Source: Anaerococcus murdochii (GTDB taxonomy: Bacteria; Bacillota; Clostridia; Tissierellales; Peptoniphilaceae). From it: 64,000 nucleotides of DNA. The notes beneath the pieces were generated by a model. The model was given only the letters and a program-made list of their open reading frames with translations. It had not been told where the DNA came from and ran no database searches. The stretch is from positions 310,001-374,000 of the forward strand of contig NZ_JAIPME010000002.1 in assembly GCF_019957155.1 (NCBI RefSeq), read 5' to 3'. Positions 44,301 through 52,618 of this stretch are shown here, piece after piece. Made by a program: the position numbers and the translations under genes. Numbering within the stretch: position 1 is the stretch's first letter; every line of letters starts with the position of its first letter.

Positions 44301-46625
44301 TACATACTTAAACCAAGAAGTTTTAGAATCAATCTTATTGCCGTTATTATCATAGGCTTCTACAATAATATCTTTTCCTGGCTCTAATTTTTTAGTGTTA
44401 ATCCAGAAGTTACCAGCTGTAGAAAGGATGGATGTATTAGGTACACCTGTTAGAACTTTGTCATTATCTTTATATTGCCAGAAAGTTCCTACTTTCGGTG
44501 TAGTGAAAACTAGTTCTTTTTGTTCAGTTTCACCTTTTAAAGTATATTTTAATTTAAAGGATGCTCCTCTTGGAAGATCTGTATAAAGGTGCATATTGAT
44601 ATTTCTATCGTTTTGTAATGTTAATGTTGCTGCGCCTTTATTTAGCTTACTGCCGTTGTGCGTTTCAAGGAAGTTTACAGGACCGGTAAAGGTTGAATCA
44701 TAAGGCATGTAAATCTTTAGACTTTGTCCAGCCTTTATTGTAGCACCTTCTCTAAGTGTAAATTTATAAACACCTTCTGCAAATTTTGTGATGCTATCAA
44801 CAGCGTCCTTGCCGGTAACGAAGCCATTGTAATAACCTTGTTGCTTTCTTGATATTGCTTGGTCTCCACCAATGTGAATCATGATTTGATCTGCGGCTGG
44901 CTTAGAAGTTGTATCAATTAGGTATGATTCTCCCTCTGGGACTACATAATCATTAGCGTATTTCTTTTCAAAAACTGTCCAGCCTTTGTTGTTAGGGTTA
45001 GTCCAACCTGACATAGTAGAGTAGTTAAGTTTTCTTACTTTGTCGCTGCTAAAAGTATCTTCAAACTTACCCTTGTCTACTACATAATCAATCGCTGTGA
45101 TGTAAAATCCGGATAACATGGTGTGTTGGTCATGTTTAGGTACTTGTACTACTTTTACGTCACCTTTACTGAAATCACTTGTACTGACAACTATATAAGC
45201 TAATTTTCCATCAGAAGAGTAGTTTATCTTGTCTTTAGGTATTCCAACGTTTTTAGTATATGAAGATAGTTTTCTATCGACAGTCATAACATTGACATAT
45301 CCAACATTTCCCTCAGAATCAGGTTTCAAATAATTAACAAGATTAGCATCAAAAACTTGTGTAAAAGCAATTGGTTCTCCACCAACTGTATTTCTTACAA
45401 TAGTGTTCGTTTGACCCATGTATTGAGTTCTAATTATACCTAAGTTTGATGCGTCGCTATAGTTTTCTGGATTTGCAATAAATTCTGACATAAAGAACTC
45501 TTGGTTTGTTGCATTATTACTATCAGATTGCAAACCTCCCTTTAGGAATAAAGAGTTTACCTTATCATTTAGAGAAACACCTGTAGTCTTAGTATAAGTT
45601 GAGTAGTCCATAGAGGATTCACCCGGTGCATAAGCGTATACTTTCGAATAATCATCAGTTGTTAATCTCATTTGGATAATAAAGTTTTCATTACCCAGAC
45701 TTTTTAAGTCAATGCCTTCTTTTAAAACTAAATTTATAGGCAGATTCTTTCTTTGGTTAGCTCTACCACCAACAGCGGATGGCAAATCAAAAGACCTACC
45801 GACAATTCCGTTTACATTTTCAAGTTTGTATTGAGTCGTACCGTCTCTGCCTACAACATGTGATAAATCAAAGTCGACGAACTTTTCAAGATCCCCGAAA
45901 TTAATTAAAGCCTTGTGCCAAACAGCCGAAGCAGCTTGTGTCTTTTCTTTGTAAACAAGCCTAATTACGTATCTGCCGTTTGCGTCAATGAACATACCAT
46001 CATAGTCGATGTCGTTCATTTGAATTGGATCAGATGTAGTTACTCTAACTAAAGTTTGGGAGTCCTCCACCTTCCAACGGGATTTATCCTTAATTTTGTT
46101 TTCCCAGTTAGGCTTGTTATAGTAGGTTGCACTTGATAGAGCGTCAACTCCTTTTCCACCTTGATTAGGTTCACCTACTGGTTCTGGAGTTTCTTCATCG
46201 CTAAATTCTAGGCCTTGATCTGCATCATCGCTAGATTCTTCGCCTTGTTTTTCTTTATCGGCTATTTCTTGGTCGATAAACTCGTCAAGGTCAAAAAGTA
46301 TGCCTTCTTGGGCCTTTTGGTCCTTGGCCTTGATTTCTAGTTCTTTGATTTCTTCTTCTGTGAATTTTGCATCTAGTAATTTTTGCTTTTGTTCTTCAGA
46401 GAAGATGGATTCTTCTTCAGTATTTGCATCAGCTAATTCTTCTGAACTAGCAGGAAAATCTGCTTCCTCTGCCCATGTATCAACTGGTGATACAATGAGG
46501 CTGAAGCCTAGCATACAAGATACTAAACCAATAGATAGTTTTCTTGTAGCGTATTTTGGTTTTCTGATGGAACCTTTGAGCTTTCTTTGCTCGATTATTT
46601 CCTTCATTAACAATTTGTCGTCCAA
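38349..46625 (-). CDS. Giant YSIRK-like wall-anchored protein with Ig-like repeats
   Basis: A 2758-residue surface protein. The N terminus carries a YSIRK-type signal (YATRKLSIGLVSCMLGFSLIV), which in staphylococci and streptococci directs secretion at the division septum. After an acidic stretch, residues about 170-970 form a large N-terminal region. Two Listeria-Bacteroides (InlB_B) repeats lie at about 975-1150. Six repeats of about 72 residues (NLTxxEKxxVxxAVxxANP...ITVxxxGxVxV) occupy about 1150-1600, followed by one Ig-like domain. Ten almost identical 87-residue Ig-like repeats (AITDGKAENDPTKTTTTVSG...) span about 1700-2575. The end is NVKTG, a hydrophobic helix and KKKEDEE. Translation probably starts at TTG 46625 (GAGAGG 9 nt upstream). 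It is likely an adhesin with a repeat stalk. Confidence 0.9.
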   Translation of the reverse strand: MDDKLLMKEIIEQRKLKGSIRKPKYATRKLSIGLVSCMLGFSLIVSPVDTWAEEADFPASSEELADANTEEESIFSEEQKQKLLDAKFTEEEIKELEIKAKDQKAQEGILFDLDEFIDQEIADKEKQGEESSDDADQGLEFSDEETPEPVGEPNQGGKGVDALSSATYYNKPNWENKIKDKSRWKVEDSQTLVRVTTSDPIQMNDIDYDGMFIDANGRYVIRLVYKEKTQAASAVWHKALINFGDLEKFVDFDLSHVVGRDGTTQYKLENVNGIVGRSFDLPSAVGGRANQRKNLPINLVLKEGIDLKSLGNENFIIQMRLTTDDYSKVYAYAPGESSMDYSTYTKTTGVSLNDKVNSLFLKGGLQSDSNNATNQEFFMSEFIANPENYSDASNLGIIRTQYMGQTNTIVRNTVGGEPIAFTQVFDANLVNYLKPDSEGNVGYVNVMTVDRKLSSYTKNVGIPKDKINYSSDGKLAYIVVSTSDFSKGDVKVVQVPKHDQHTMLSGFYITAIDYVVDKGKFEDTFSSDKVRKLNYSTMSGWTNPNNKGWTVFEKKYANDYVVPEGESYLIDTTSKPAADQIMIHIGGDQAISRKQQGYYNGFVTGKDAVDSITKFAEGVYKFTLREGATIKAGQSLKIYMPYDSTFTGPVNFLETHNGSKLNKGAATLTLQNDRNINMHLYTDLPRGASFKLKYTLKGETEQKELVFTTPKVGTFWQYKDNDKVLTGVPNTSILSTAGNFWINTKKLEPGKDIIVEAYDNNGNKIDSKTSWFKYVNIDKIENTNKIAWTDHSDKSAILSINKSLYTPYQLIFTNDYAEGTDDFYKDPRVLPADNAKFNTDTTELVGYTKYDGGKVRTLFEREKLYAKVEADENEYDKDGKLVGEDKRKDITIPKGHIFDPHFAGDNKTYKAYEYRINLAKMLAYHSEDKTTEHKLELKKDMKFVSSASDGSSLPSYLLETRVRARVLFDTTDGAWADGTKKAVKIAPDNVKFYGQDGYVANGFEGANVEANTGDKFPEAPKLEGKNFLGWVTEKGKTTLGNNAVVTADEFNKLPKEQIFTNETPITKHLVVYAVYSNEVTVTFDANQGTFTDGKDTTNVKVEGGNATKPADPTRDGYTFKGWADTKDATKPNVTEFTNITSQKTYYAVWEQTDKTPLKLNDPVKTVVKDTKNLTSDEKDDVADAVIKANPTLTKADITVAGDGTVTVKKDGKTGTLAPEKTVEQKQVQNNFNPPKEPVLVENTSALTPEEKQAVKDAVKKANPDRNLTDNDITVENNGTVKINQDGKVGTIPADKTVKAKDSVLKLTDPEITEVKDPNNLTGEEKDAVKKAVIAKNSGLTVNDITVDSKGNVSVKTSDGKTGEIPAAKTVKEKDLSKLNKPAITPVADDKDLIENEKQAVRDAIKAANKDYDLQDNEITVDDNGKATVTRGDSTKVFEPVETVKKDAKLLDVKAPKKTEVANINDLTEPEQEAVEQAIIDANPDLKLTKEEVVINDDGSAVITRGDKKYALAQKDNVVEKLKYPEITEVVNPAALTDNEKVDVENAVRKANPNLPEGTKIEVAANGEVTVTYPTTDGRPAATIPAKNTVVKNNTKDKTAPAAPGVGANNDGTVTITPPKDVDVKSMDITYTPEGSDKPVTVTATKDDYGNWSLPDRSDLKIDPASGVVTIPADKVKDNTEVSAKAKDEAGNVSTAGTATTPSEKPAITDGKAENDPTKTTTTVSGKTKPNTEVVITDKDGKEIGKATSDANGDFTAEVPKQDKGAKVTLTPKDGTPSEVTVADKSTTPEDKPAITDGKAENDPTKTTTTVSGKTKPNTEVVITDKDGKEIGKATSDANGDFTAEVPKQDKGAKVTLTPKDGTPSEVTVADKSTTPEDKPAITDGKAENDPTKTTTTVSGKTKPNTEVVITDKDGKEIGKATSDANGDFTAEVPKQDKGAKVTLTPKDGTPSEVTVADKSTTPEEKPAITDGKAENDPTKTTTTVSGKTKPNTEVVITDKDGKEIGKATSDANGDFTAEVPKQDKGAKVTLTPKDGTPSEVTVADKSTTPEDKPAITDGKAENDPTKTTTTVSGKTKPNTEVVITDKDGKEIGKATSDANGDFTAEVPKQDKGAKVTLTPKDGTPSEVTVADKSTTPEDKPAITDGKAENDPTKTTTTVSGKTKPNTEVVITDKDGKEIGKATSDANGDFTAEVPKQDKGAKVTLTPKDGTPSEVTVADKSTTPEDKPAITDGKAENDPTKTTTTVSGKTKPNTEVVITDKDGKEIGKATSDANGDFTAEVPKQDKGAKVTLTPKDGTPSEVTVADKSTTPEDKPAITDGKAENDPTKTTTTVSGKTKPNTEVVITDKDGKEIGKATSDANGDFTAEVPKQDKGAKVTLTPKDGTPSEVTVADKSTTPEDKPAITDGKAENDPTKTTTTVSGKTKPNTEVVITDKDGKEIGKATSDANGDFTAEVPKQDKGAKVTLTPKDGTPSEVTVADKSTTPEDKPAITDGKAENDPTKTTTTVSGKTKPNTEVVITDKDGKEIGKATSDANGDFTAEVPKQDKGAEIKVTPKGGDEVTVKVTEKTTTPGGSGGSTGGTTPTDPIKPGDDDSNKPGTDDKTGDKGGKDSDGKNQRTPNLPDDKVKVKDEDNLTEDEKNKIIDEVKKANPDAKKVEMDDKGNVVLTYDDGFEASIPYKSLIAKVEPGSVGVPSRDKSHAQDPFKGNKQNAQAPMRNKRNQLGAKNVKTGVGSVSGLAGLAGAALAGLFVTKKKEDEE
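38900..41520 (-). repeat. Ten near-identical 261-bp tandem repeats
   Basis: Ten in-frame units of 261 bp (87 codons). Internal units differ only by isolated bases, for example at 40456-40457 and at 40732 (Asp to Glu). The most C-terminal unit has a changed end (AEIKVTPKGG). Near-identity implies recent unequal crossing-over or gene conversion, so repeat number is probably variable between strains. Confidence 0.95.
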
Positions 46626-47073
46626 AATTAATACCTCTCTTTCTACTTTTTCCTAATATATAGGGACAATACCCCCATTATTAACTAAAGTCTTATATCC
46701 ATCATACATCTAAGAGTCATTTTTTCAATTTAATTAGTTTTTCAAACTTGTCTTTCTCAATAAAACTAAAATTAATATGACTTTCCAAGGGATTTTTTCC
46801 TTGACAGTGATTAATTATGTATTAATTATGGATTTCATGCATAAACAAAGCGAAATCTGAATAAATATTTATTAAAAAATCTATATCTATCTAGTTTTAA
46901 TAATCTTCATTTTTTTTACTTTAAAGCTTTTTAATGATTTTTTTATAATTATAAAGGTCTTTTAATTGATTTTATCGCATTTAGGGTGCCTTTATCTGAT
47001 TAAACATTTACCTTGTTTTGTATTATTATGGACCTAATCTCGAGATGAATAATTTTAGAAATGAGGAATAAGA
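46626..47073. other. Divergent intergenic region
   Basis: About 450 bp of AT-rich DNA between the divergent wall protein and sigma-like genes. Promoters for both must lie here, but none stands out clearly. No gene seen. Confidence 0.6.
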
Positions 47074-47583
47074 ATGATTAATATAAATAATGCTGTTAGG
47101 ATAATGGATGATTATATGCCACTGATTTATGCTACTATTAGAAGATTTAATAAATTTGATAGGATGGAGGCGATTGATGAGGCAAAGATGGTCTTGATGG
47201 AGGCCATCCTCGATTATGATGAGAGTAAGGGGTCTTTTGGAAATTACCTAAAGAACATGCTTAATTACTATTTTTGGGATAAGTCAAAAAAGCCCTTTCC
47301 AATTTCCCTTGATATAGAAAGCGGCAATGGGGCAAGTCTTAAAGACGACCTTGTGTGCGATGATGATATTGAGGATGATTTTTTTACAAAGGAAAAATAT
47401 AAGGATCTTTACGCAAAGATAAAACGCCTTGATGATAAAGATATTTTGATAATAAAGCTAAAATACTGGGAAAATCTGTCGGATAAAAAAATAGGAGAAA
47501 TAATGAATCTCTCCGCCAAGACAATTAGAAATAGGCATTCTCTGGCCCTAAAAGACCTTAAGGAGATGATGGAAGTGGAGTAG
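47074..47583 (+). CDS. Small sigma-70-family-like regulator
   Basis: A 169-residue protein. Residues about 10-75 resemble sigma region 2 (RRFNKFDRMEAIDEAKMVL...GSFGNYLKNMLNYYFWD), and residues about 112-165 resemble region 4 (LDDKDILIIKLKYWENLSDK then a helix-turn-helix, IGEIMNLSAKTIRNRHSLAL). It lacks regions 1 and 3, as in short alternative or ECF-like sigma factors, and has no obvious anti-sigma partner nearby. GAGGAA precedes the ATG. It is divergent from the giant wall protein gene, a position that would fit local control of that gene, but this is inference. A phage-type or competence-type sigma is the alternative. Confidence 0.72.
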   Translation: MININNAVRIMDDYMPLIYATIRRFNKFDRMEAIDEAKMVLMEAILDYDESKGSFGNYLKNMLNYYFWDKSKKPFPISLDIESGNGASLKDDLVCDDDIEDDFFTKEKYKDLYAKIKRLDDKDILIIKLKYWENLSDKKIGEIMNLSAKTIRNRHSLALKDLKEMMEVE

Positions 47584-48640
47584 GGAAATATTTTGCTTGC
47601 TTAGATTGATCTGGTCCATGATTTATAGGATTCCTTCTCTCGATTGCAATCGATGTAAACTAAGTCAAGTAATCTCTAGCAGCCAACCCCCTCGTCTCGA
47701 CTAAGTGAGCGTAGCGAAGAGCAAGCCCGTCTGGCTATAGGAGACCGGAGAGATCTCTTGCTTTTTTTGTATAATTATTATGGAAATGGTGTCGTATTAA
47801 TTTTAGTATGGAGTAGTTGTTTTATAAACGTCTCCCGAATGTATGAGTAGAGCTAGCTTTGAGTTGGTCTCTCCGTTCATACTGGTCTTTTATTTGTAAG
47901 ATCCCTCGTCAAAGTCCTTCGGACTTTTCTGTCGGGACGGCGCTGAATTCATCTCGCAAATTCTAGGCTAAGGACTGCCATCAACTCGCTTAACTCACTG
48001 TAGCCAGACCATTAGCGACGGCACCGTCCCCCTCGCTTCGACCGATAACTAGCCCGTCGGCTCTAGGAGGCTGGAGAAGCCTCTTGCCGTTTTTGTATAA
48101 TTATTATGGTAAGGAATTCTCGTTAATTTTAGGATGGAGTAGTCGTTTTATAAACGTCCCCCGAATGTATGAGTAGAGCTCATACGTAGTTGGAAGGTAA
48201 TCTTTTTATTCCGAACGCTCCTTTTCGTCGCGTCCTGTCCTCACCTAGCCGGACGGGCTAGCTCAAAATTACATAAGGTTTTATCCTATTTTTTCTTCAT
48301 ACCTTTGGTGTTCGAGAAATAGCATAAATCGTTCAAATTTTGTTAGCAAAATTTGAACTACCATTATAGTAGGTATCAGTCTCACCGAGCCGACGGGCTT
48401 GCCTCCCATTCGAGACGAGGGCATGGGTTTGAGTTGGTCTCGGGGCTCCACCTCCTCATCTCGACTGAGCTTAGGGCAAGCCCGTCTGGCTTTTGGAAGA
48501 CCCACCACGCGAAGTCCTAACCCTATTTTCGACGAAAATAGATGGTAGGCCTGGTGCCGTAGCTGAGTGGTCTCGAAAATGACCGATGCTAAAGCATCGG
48601 TCACCCTTGAATGGTGGGACTATTCCCATTAGCGAATCAG
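47584..48640. repeat. Repeat-rich intergenic region with a 150-170 bp direct duplication
   Basis: Segments 47687-47854 and 48028-48180 are diverged direct copies. Both run from CCCCCTCG through TTTTTGTATAATTATTATGG to CGAATGTATGAGTAGAGCT. A copy of the AAGATCCCTCGTC...CTGTCGGGACGGCGCTG palindromic repeat lies between them at 47897-47945. GAGCCGACGGGCTTGC near 48385 recurs at 10950. No gene with a ribosome binding site is present. Confidence 0.75.
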
Positions 48641-48642
48641 AA

Positions 48643-48668
48643 AAAGACTGATGTTTTGATCAGTCTTT
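48643..48668. terminator. Hairpin with terminator form
   Basis: AAAGACTGAT-GTTTTG-ATCAGTCTTT, a perfect 10-bp stem flanked by A and T. It could end transcription in either direction; no gene directly uses it. Confidence 0.5.
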
Positions 48669-48682
48669 CTAAAATCCCGAGG

Positions 48683-48807
48683 TAATTTGTGAGGAAAAAT
48701 GTGGGAAATCGGCGAAGTACAGAAGAAACCGGAGTGAGGCGTACCAAAGTACGCCGCAACGAGGTTTATTCGAAACGAGCCGATTTACCCATTTTTACCA
48801 CAAATTA
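48683..48807 (+). ncRNA. Covarying hairpin element, copy 1
   Basis: A 125-nt rod: TAATTTGTG/CACAAATTA, AAAAAT/ATTTTT, AAATCGGC/GCCGATTT, internal loop GAAGTAC opposite GAAACGA, GAAGAAACC/GGTTTATTC, internal loop GGAGTGA opposite GCAACGA, and GGCGTAC-CAAA-GTACGCC. Copy 2 at 62251-62373 keeps both internal loops and the end helices while the two middle helices have different, still complementary, sequences. The shared block continues about 150 bp further to AGTCCCGTCCCA and CCAGTACCGGA (ending near 48957). Strand of action unknown. Confidence 0.7.
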
Positions 48808-49078
48808 CTCCCATTCTTCTTTTCCAAACGTACACTAATTATCAAACCATTCAAAATACTATATTCTATTTTATGTAGTACCACTAAATCCACCTAATTA
48901 TAGGACATTTTCAAATTTTTAGTCCCGTCCCAATCCCAGTACCGGACAAAAACTAATAATATTTATAAAGATTCTATATAAACGCCAAAATACATCTAGC
49001 TAATAATAAAAACCACCGGCGCAGTGAAATGAGCACAAAAGCTTGACTTAAAAACCAACTTAAAGAGGTCAGTTTTTT

Positions 49079-50557
49079 GGCTCTTTGTCAAATCGTGTTG
49101 GTAATTAAAAATCAACTACATTCTTTATCGGGGATAGAAATTTCTATCCCCGATTTTTAACTAGCAAATAAATTCCTTGAAATAAGTATTCTAGTTCTAA
49201 AATTCGCAAAATTCCTGTAACCAAACGCCACTCTCTTTAAAACCTTAATATAATTGTTTATACCCTCAACAGCACCATTAGAGTACTCAAAATTAAATGA
49301 ATTCTTAAGATAATCAATATATTCAAGGCAAGTATCAATCGATACCTGCATCCTAAAACCAACCCTATCCCTAAAATAAATCAAATGCTTTTTAAAAGAC
49401 TCAAAATCTCGATTTTCAATATCTTGCCTAATAATCAGATAGCAGGTATAAGAGTCTTCTAAAACTTTATCAATTGAAATACTTTCATTAACAACATCTA
49501 ACTGAGAAATATACCTACCAGGGAAATGTATTTTCTTAGAAAGGACTGTCGAACTAAGCAACCTATAAGGTTTTAGAAATAGCTTCCAATATTTCTTAAG
49601 CTTCTTGTAATCTGAAGAATAAGTAGAAAAAGTCTTCATAGTATCAACTCTAATCTGATTAAAAGATCTAGAAAAAAGACCAACAATATGGAATCTTTCA
49701 ATAATAATCTTAGCATTTACAAATAACTCCTTAATTAAAGAAATATAGGGACTATACGTATCAATACAAATAATCTCAACTTGATTTCTAACATATTTAG
49801 GAAAAGAAGAAAAATATCTTTTTAGAAAAGGCAGTTGTCTATTCTCAACAATATCAACTATCTTATTATTATCAGCATCACAATAAATAAAACTCATAGC
49901 ACCTTTAGCATCTTTGGTTGATTTAAACTCATCAAAACATAGATGTTTAGGAAGTGTTCTAAAATCTGCATTAAAATAATTATCAAATCTAACTAAAAAT
50001 CTAGCAACACTAGTAGTGGAAATGTTGTTATCTCTGGCAATATCTTTAATTGAAATCTTCTTAGTTAAATCAGTAAATATGTGTTTTTTTACTTGATTAT
50101 AAATATTACAATGTTTATCAACTATCTTAGACTCAAGTAAAAAATACTTATTGCAATCCTTGCAGTACATCTTCTGCTTCTTCAAATCAATTAAAACAGG
50201 ATGTTCACCTGCCCTAGAGCACCTTACAATAGATGATTTAAATCCATACTTAATTAGATTATGGTTAGAGCCACAATTAGGACAAACTTGTTCAGAATAT
50301 TCTAATTTAGCTGTTAAAACTGTATATGTTACACCTTTAATAACTTTGTGATATATTCCATTAGAAAAATTAAGGTTCTTATCTTTGATATTCAGTAAAT
50401 TTGTAATAAAATAATTGTTAGACATATTTAATCTCCTTTTTAATTTGTAGCTGATTTAATTATAGGGTAAATGATTAAATATGTCTTCTTTTTTTACAAA
50501 AAAATCGTGCTGACAGAAGTTTCATCTACTTCTACCAACACGATTTATTATAGAACC
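49079..50557 (-). mobile_element. ISL3-family insertion sequence
   Basis: A 1.48 kb element with one transposase gene. The left end reads GGCTCTTTGTCAAATCGTG and the right end, inverted, GGTTCTATAATAAATCGTG; both go on with TTGGTA, giving imperfect terminal inverted repeats. The flanks are T-rich (AGTTTTTT and TTTTTTCA), so the expected 8-bp target duplication cannot be assigned cleanly. It appears intact. Confidence 0.8.
49157..50425 (-). CDS. ISL3-family transposase
   Basis: A 422-residue DDE transposase. The N-terminal zinc-binding part shows CPNCGS and CKDCNKYF. A helix-turn-helix region lies near residues 130-155 (ISIKDIARDNNISTTSVARFL). The catalytic core includes CFDEFKS with the first acidic residue, ICIDTYSPYISLIKELFVNAKII with the second and an ERFH segment, and ends with FEYSNGAVEGINNYIKVLKR holding the final Glu. 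Length and order are normal for ISL3 elements. It is bounded by matching terminal inverted repeats and is probably active or recently active. Confidence 0.95.
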   Translation of the reverse strand: MSNNYFITNLLNIKDKNLNFSNGIYHKVIKGVTYTVLTAKLEYSEQVCPNCGSNHNLIKYGFKSSIVRCSRAGEHPVLIDLKKQKMYCKDCNKYFLLESKIVDKHCNIYNQVKKHIFTDLTKKISIKDIARDNNISTTSVARFLVRFDNYFNADFRTLPKHLCFDEFKSTKDAKGAMSFIYCDADNNKIVDIVENRQLPFLKRYFSSFPKYVRNQVEIICIDTYSPYISLIKELFVNAKIIIERFHIVGLFSRSFNQIRVDTMKTFSTYSSDYKKLKKYWKLFLKPYRLLSSTVLSKKIHFPGRYISQLDVVNESISIDKVLEDSYTCYLIIRQDIENRDFESFKKHLIYFRDRVGFRMQVSIDTCLEYIDYLKNSFNFEYSNGAVEGINNYIKVLKRVAFGYRNFANFRTRILISRNLFAS

Positions 50558-50692
50558 TTTTTTCAGGATTAAGGTTGATACACAAAATTGTTTACAGATC
50601 CGGGTCACCTTATTTAATTTGGTAGCTCTTTTTAATTGTATCATATTATAATTCTTTTATATTTGTACAAAGTATAAAACATAGTTTATCGT

Positions 50693-52618
50693 TTATTGAC
50701 TAGCTTTCAAATCCATAGTAAATACAGATCCACTTGGTATATTATCCGTTACACTTATTTCGCCACCATGGGCCTTAACTATAATTCTACAAAGATATAA
50801 GCCTAGACCTATACTCCTCTTGCTATCGATGATTTTGTTATTAGCCGAATAGAATTTTTGGAATATTCTTTTCTTATCGGTATCTTCAATTCCTTTTCCA
50901 TTATCTGCCACTTGGATTATGACTTTGTTTGCATCTTGGTAGGCTCTTATATTGATACTTGACCCTTCAAAAGTATATTTTATAGCATTATCTACAAGGT
51001 TTATGATGACTTGTATTATTAACCTCACATCCATATCAGCCATTAGGTAGTCATCATCTATATCAACAGTTATATTGTGATTTTTTTTATCTCTGCTTAC
51101 ATGCTTTAGGGCCTCTTCTATGACTTCTTCAACCATTTGTGGCTCTATTTTTAGTTTGCTTTTACCTTCTTCAACTCTAGTTACTGAAAGTAAATTTTCT
51201 ATAAGATTCAGTAGCCACTGTGAATCATCATAAATATCTCTATATAGCCCTAATTTCATTGTTTCTGTTAAGTTTTCCGAATTATTAAGTAGTATATGAG
51301 AATTTCCATAAATAGTTGTTAGGGGCGTTCTTAAGTCATGGGAGATTGATCTTAAAAGATTTGTTTTCAATTGCTCATCTTTTATTCTCAAATTAGCTTC
51401 GTTTTTATCTTTTAAAATTTTTTCTTTCTCTAAAGCCAAAGACATATCTCCAAGGATTGCTAGTAAAATTTTATTTTCTACGGAATCTAGCCTATCTTTA
51501 CCCAAATGTATACCTATAACCCCATACACACTTGTATTAAATCTGATTGCATAATATAAGTACTTGGCATCTGGCAAATATTCTGTGCCAGCACCTGCAC
51601 TTTTGTTTTTGGCAAATACCCACTTTACTATTTCTAATTCTTTGAGAAATTCTTTATCAGCATCCCTAAAATCATCCTTGAAAATTAGTGGATCCTGAAT
51701 TTCCCCATCTACTATATCGTAATAAACTATATTTCTATTTAGTAGGTTTGATAATTGATTACAGCCTGTTTCTATGATTTCGTGTTTGGATATTTTAGTC
51801 TGTAAAAGTTGATTTGTTTCTAACAAAAGCTTTGTTATATATGTCATATTTGATGAGTTCTTTGCATTTTTTCTTATCTGGCTTGCTAGCTTACTTGTCA
51901 AAAATGATACTATTAATAAGACTAAAAAAGTAATAATATATTCAGGATTAGATACTGATAAACTTAAAGTTGGCTTAGTAAAACAATAATTAAAGGCTAA
52001 TACGCATATTACAGATGAAATAAAACTCACTAATTCATCATAAGTTACAAGGGCAATAAAAAATACACCTAGTATATAGATCATTATTATATTTGCATCA
52101 CTGTAGCCAAAATCATAAAATATATAACCTATTAGAGTGCTGATTGCTAATATTATAAAAGCAATTAACAAATCTTTTGATATATTTTTGTTTTCTTTAA
52201 ATCCATAAGTTTTGACCTTATCATTTATTGGAACAGCGTAAATATCTATTCTGTCAGATTTTTTTACCACTTGATCATATATGCTGGTATTTAAAGATAA
52301 TAGCTTAAAATCATTTCGTTTTTTTCCTATTACAATTTTTTTTACTTTATATAGTTTTGCAAAGTTTACTATTTGGCTTGCTATATCGTCATCATATATA
52401 ATCTCAACCATAGCCCCCATGTTTTCCGCTAGACTTAAATTGTCTTGTAGGTAGTCATTGTCCTTTTTTTCCTGAAACTTATCTCTATCAGATACATATA
52501 GAGCAATTAGTTTAGCTTTTTCATTTTGAGCTATCTCATTGGCTTCTTTTATTACCTTACTATTAGATTGGGATTCAGATATACATACTAATATCAAATC
52601 TCTATCAATTAAATCCAT
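50693..52618 (-). CDS. KdpD-like sensor histidine kinase lacking the N-terminal KdpD ATPase domain
   Basis: A 641-residue membrane histidine kinase. A Usp-like domain lies at about 1-130, four membrane helices (DUF4118) at about 140-240, a GAF-like domain at about 265-400, the HisKA phosphoacceptor His in LRSISHDLRTPLTT at about 430, and a HATPase domain (NLVDNAIKYT, DNGKGIED, SIGLGLYL). It is KdpD without the roughly 230-residue N-terminal P-loop domain. That domain occurs in the divergent 641-residue protein at 58582-60507. The gene overlaps kdpE by 14 bp in the order E then D. It should phosphorylate KdpE in response to potassium or osmotic state. Usp domains of KdpD can bind c-di-AMP in S. 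aureus; conservation here is not judged. Confidence 0.92.
   Translation of the reverse strand: MDLIDRDLILVCISESQSNSKVIKEANEIAQNEKAKLIALYVSDRDKFQEKKDNDYLQDNLSLAENMGAMVEIIYDDDIASQIVNFAKLYKVKKIVIGKKRNDFKLLSLNTSIYDQVVKKSDRIDIYAVPINDKVKTYGFKENKNISKDLLIAFIILAISTLIGYIFYDFGYSDANIIMIYILGVFFIALVTYDELVSFISSVICVLAFNYCFTKPTLSLSVSNPEYIITFLVLLIVSFLTSKLASQIRKNAKNSSNMTYITKLLLETNQLLQTKISKHEIIETGCNQLSNLLNRNIVYYDIVDGEIQDPLIFKDDFRDADKEFLKELEIVKWVFAKNKSAGAGTEYLPDAKYLYYAIRFNTSVYGVIGIHLGKDRLDSVENKILLAILGDMSLALEKEKILKDKNEANLRIKDEQLKTNLLRSISHDLRTPLTTIYGNSHILLNNSENLTETMKLGLYRDIYDDSQWLLNLIENLLSVTRVEEGKSKLKIEPQMVEEVIEEALKHVSRDKKNHNITVDIDDDYLMADMDVRLIIQVIINLVDNAIKYTFEGSSINIRAYQDANKVIIQVADNGKGIEDTDKKRIFQKFYSANNKIIDSKRSIGLGLYLCRIIVKAHGGEISVTDNIPSGSVFTMDLKASQ

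Noticed and set aside
48281..48604. 107-codon minus-strand frame
   Set aside because: Lies entirely in palindromic repeat sequence, no ribosome binding site, and the composition is unlike the real genes of the window.
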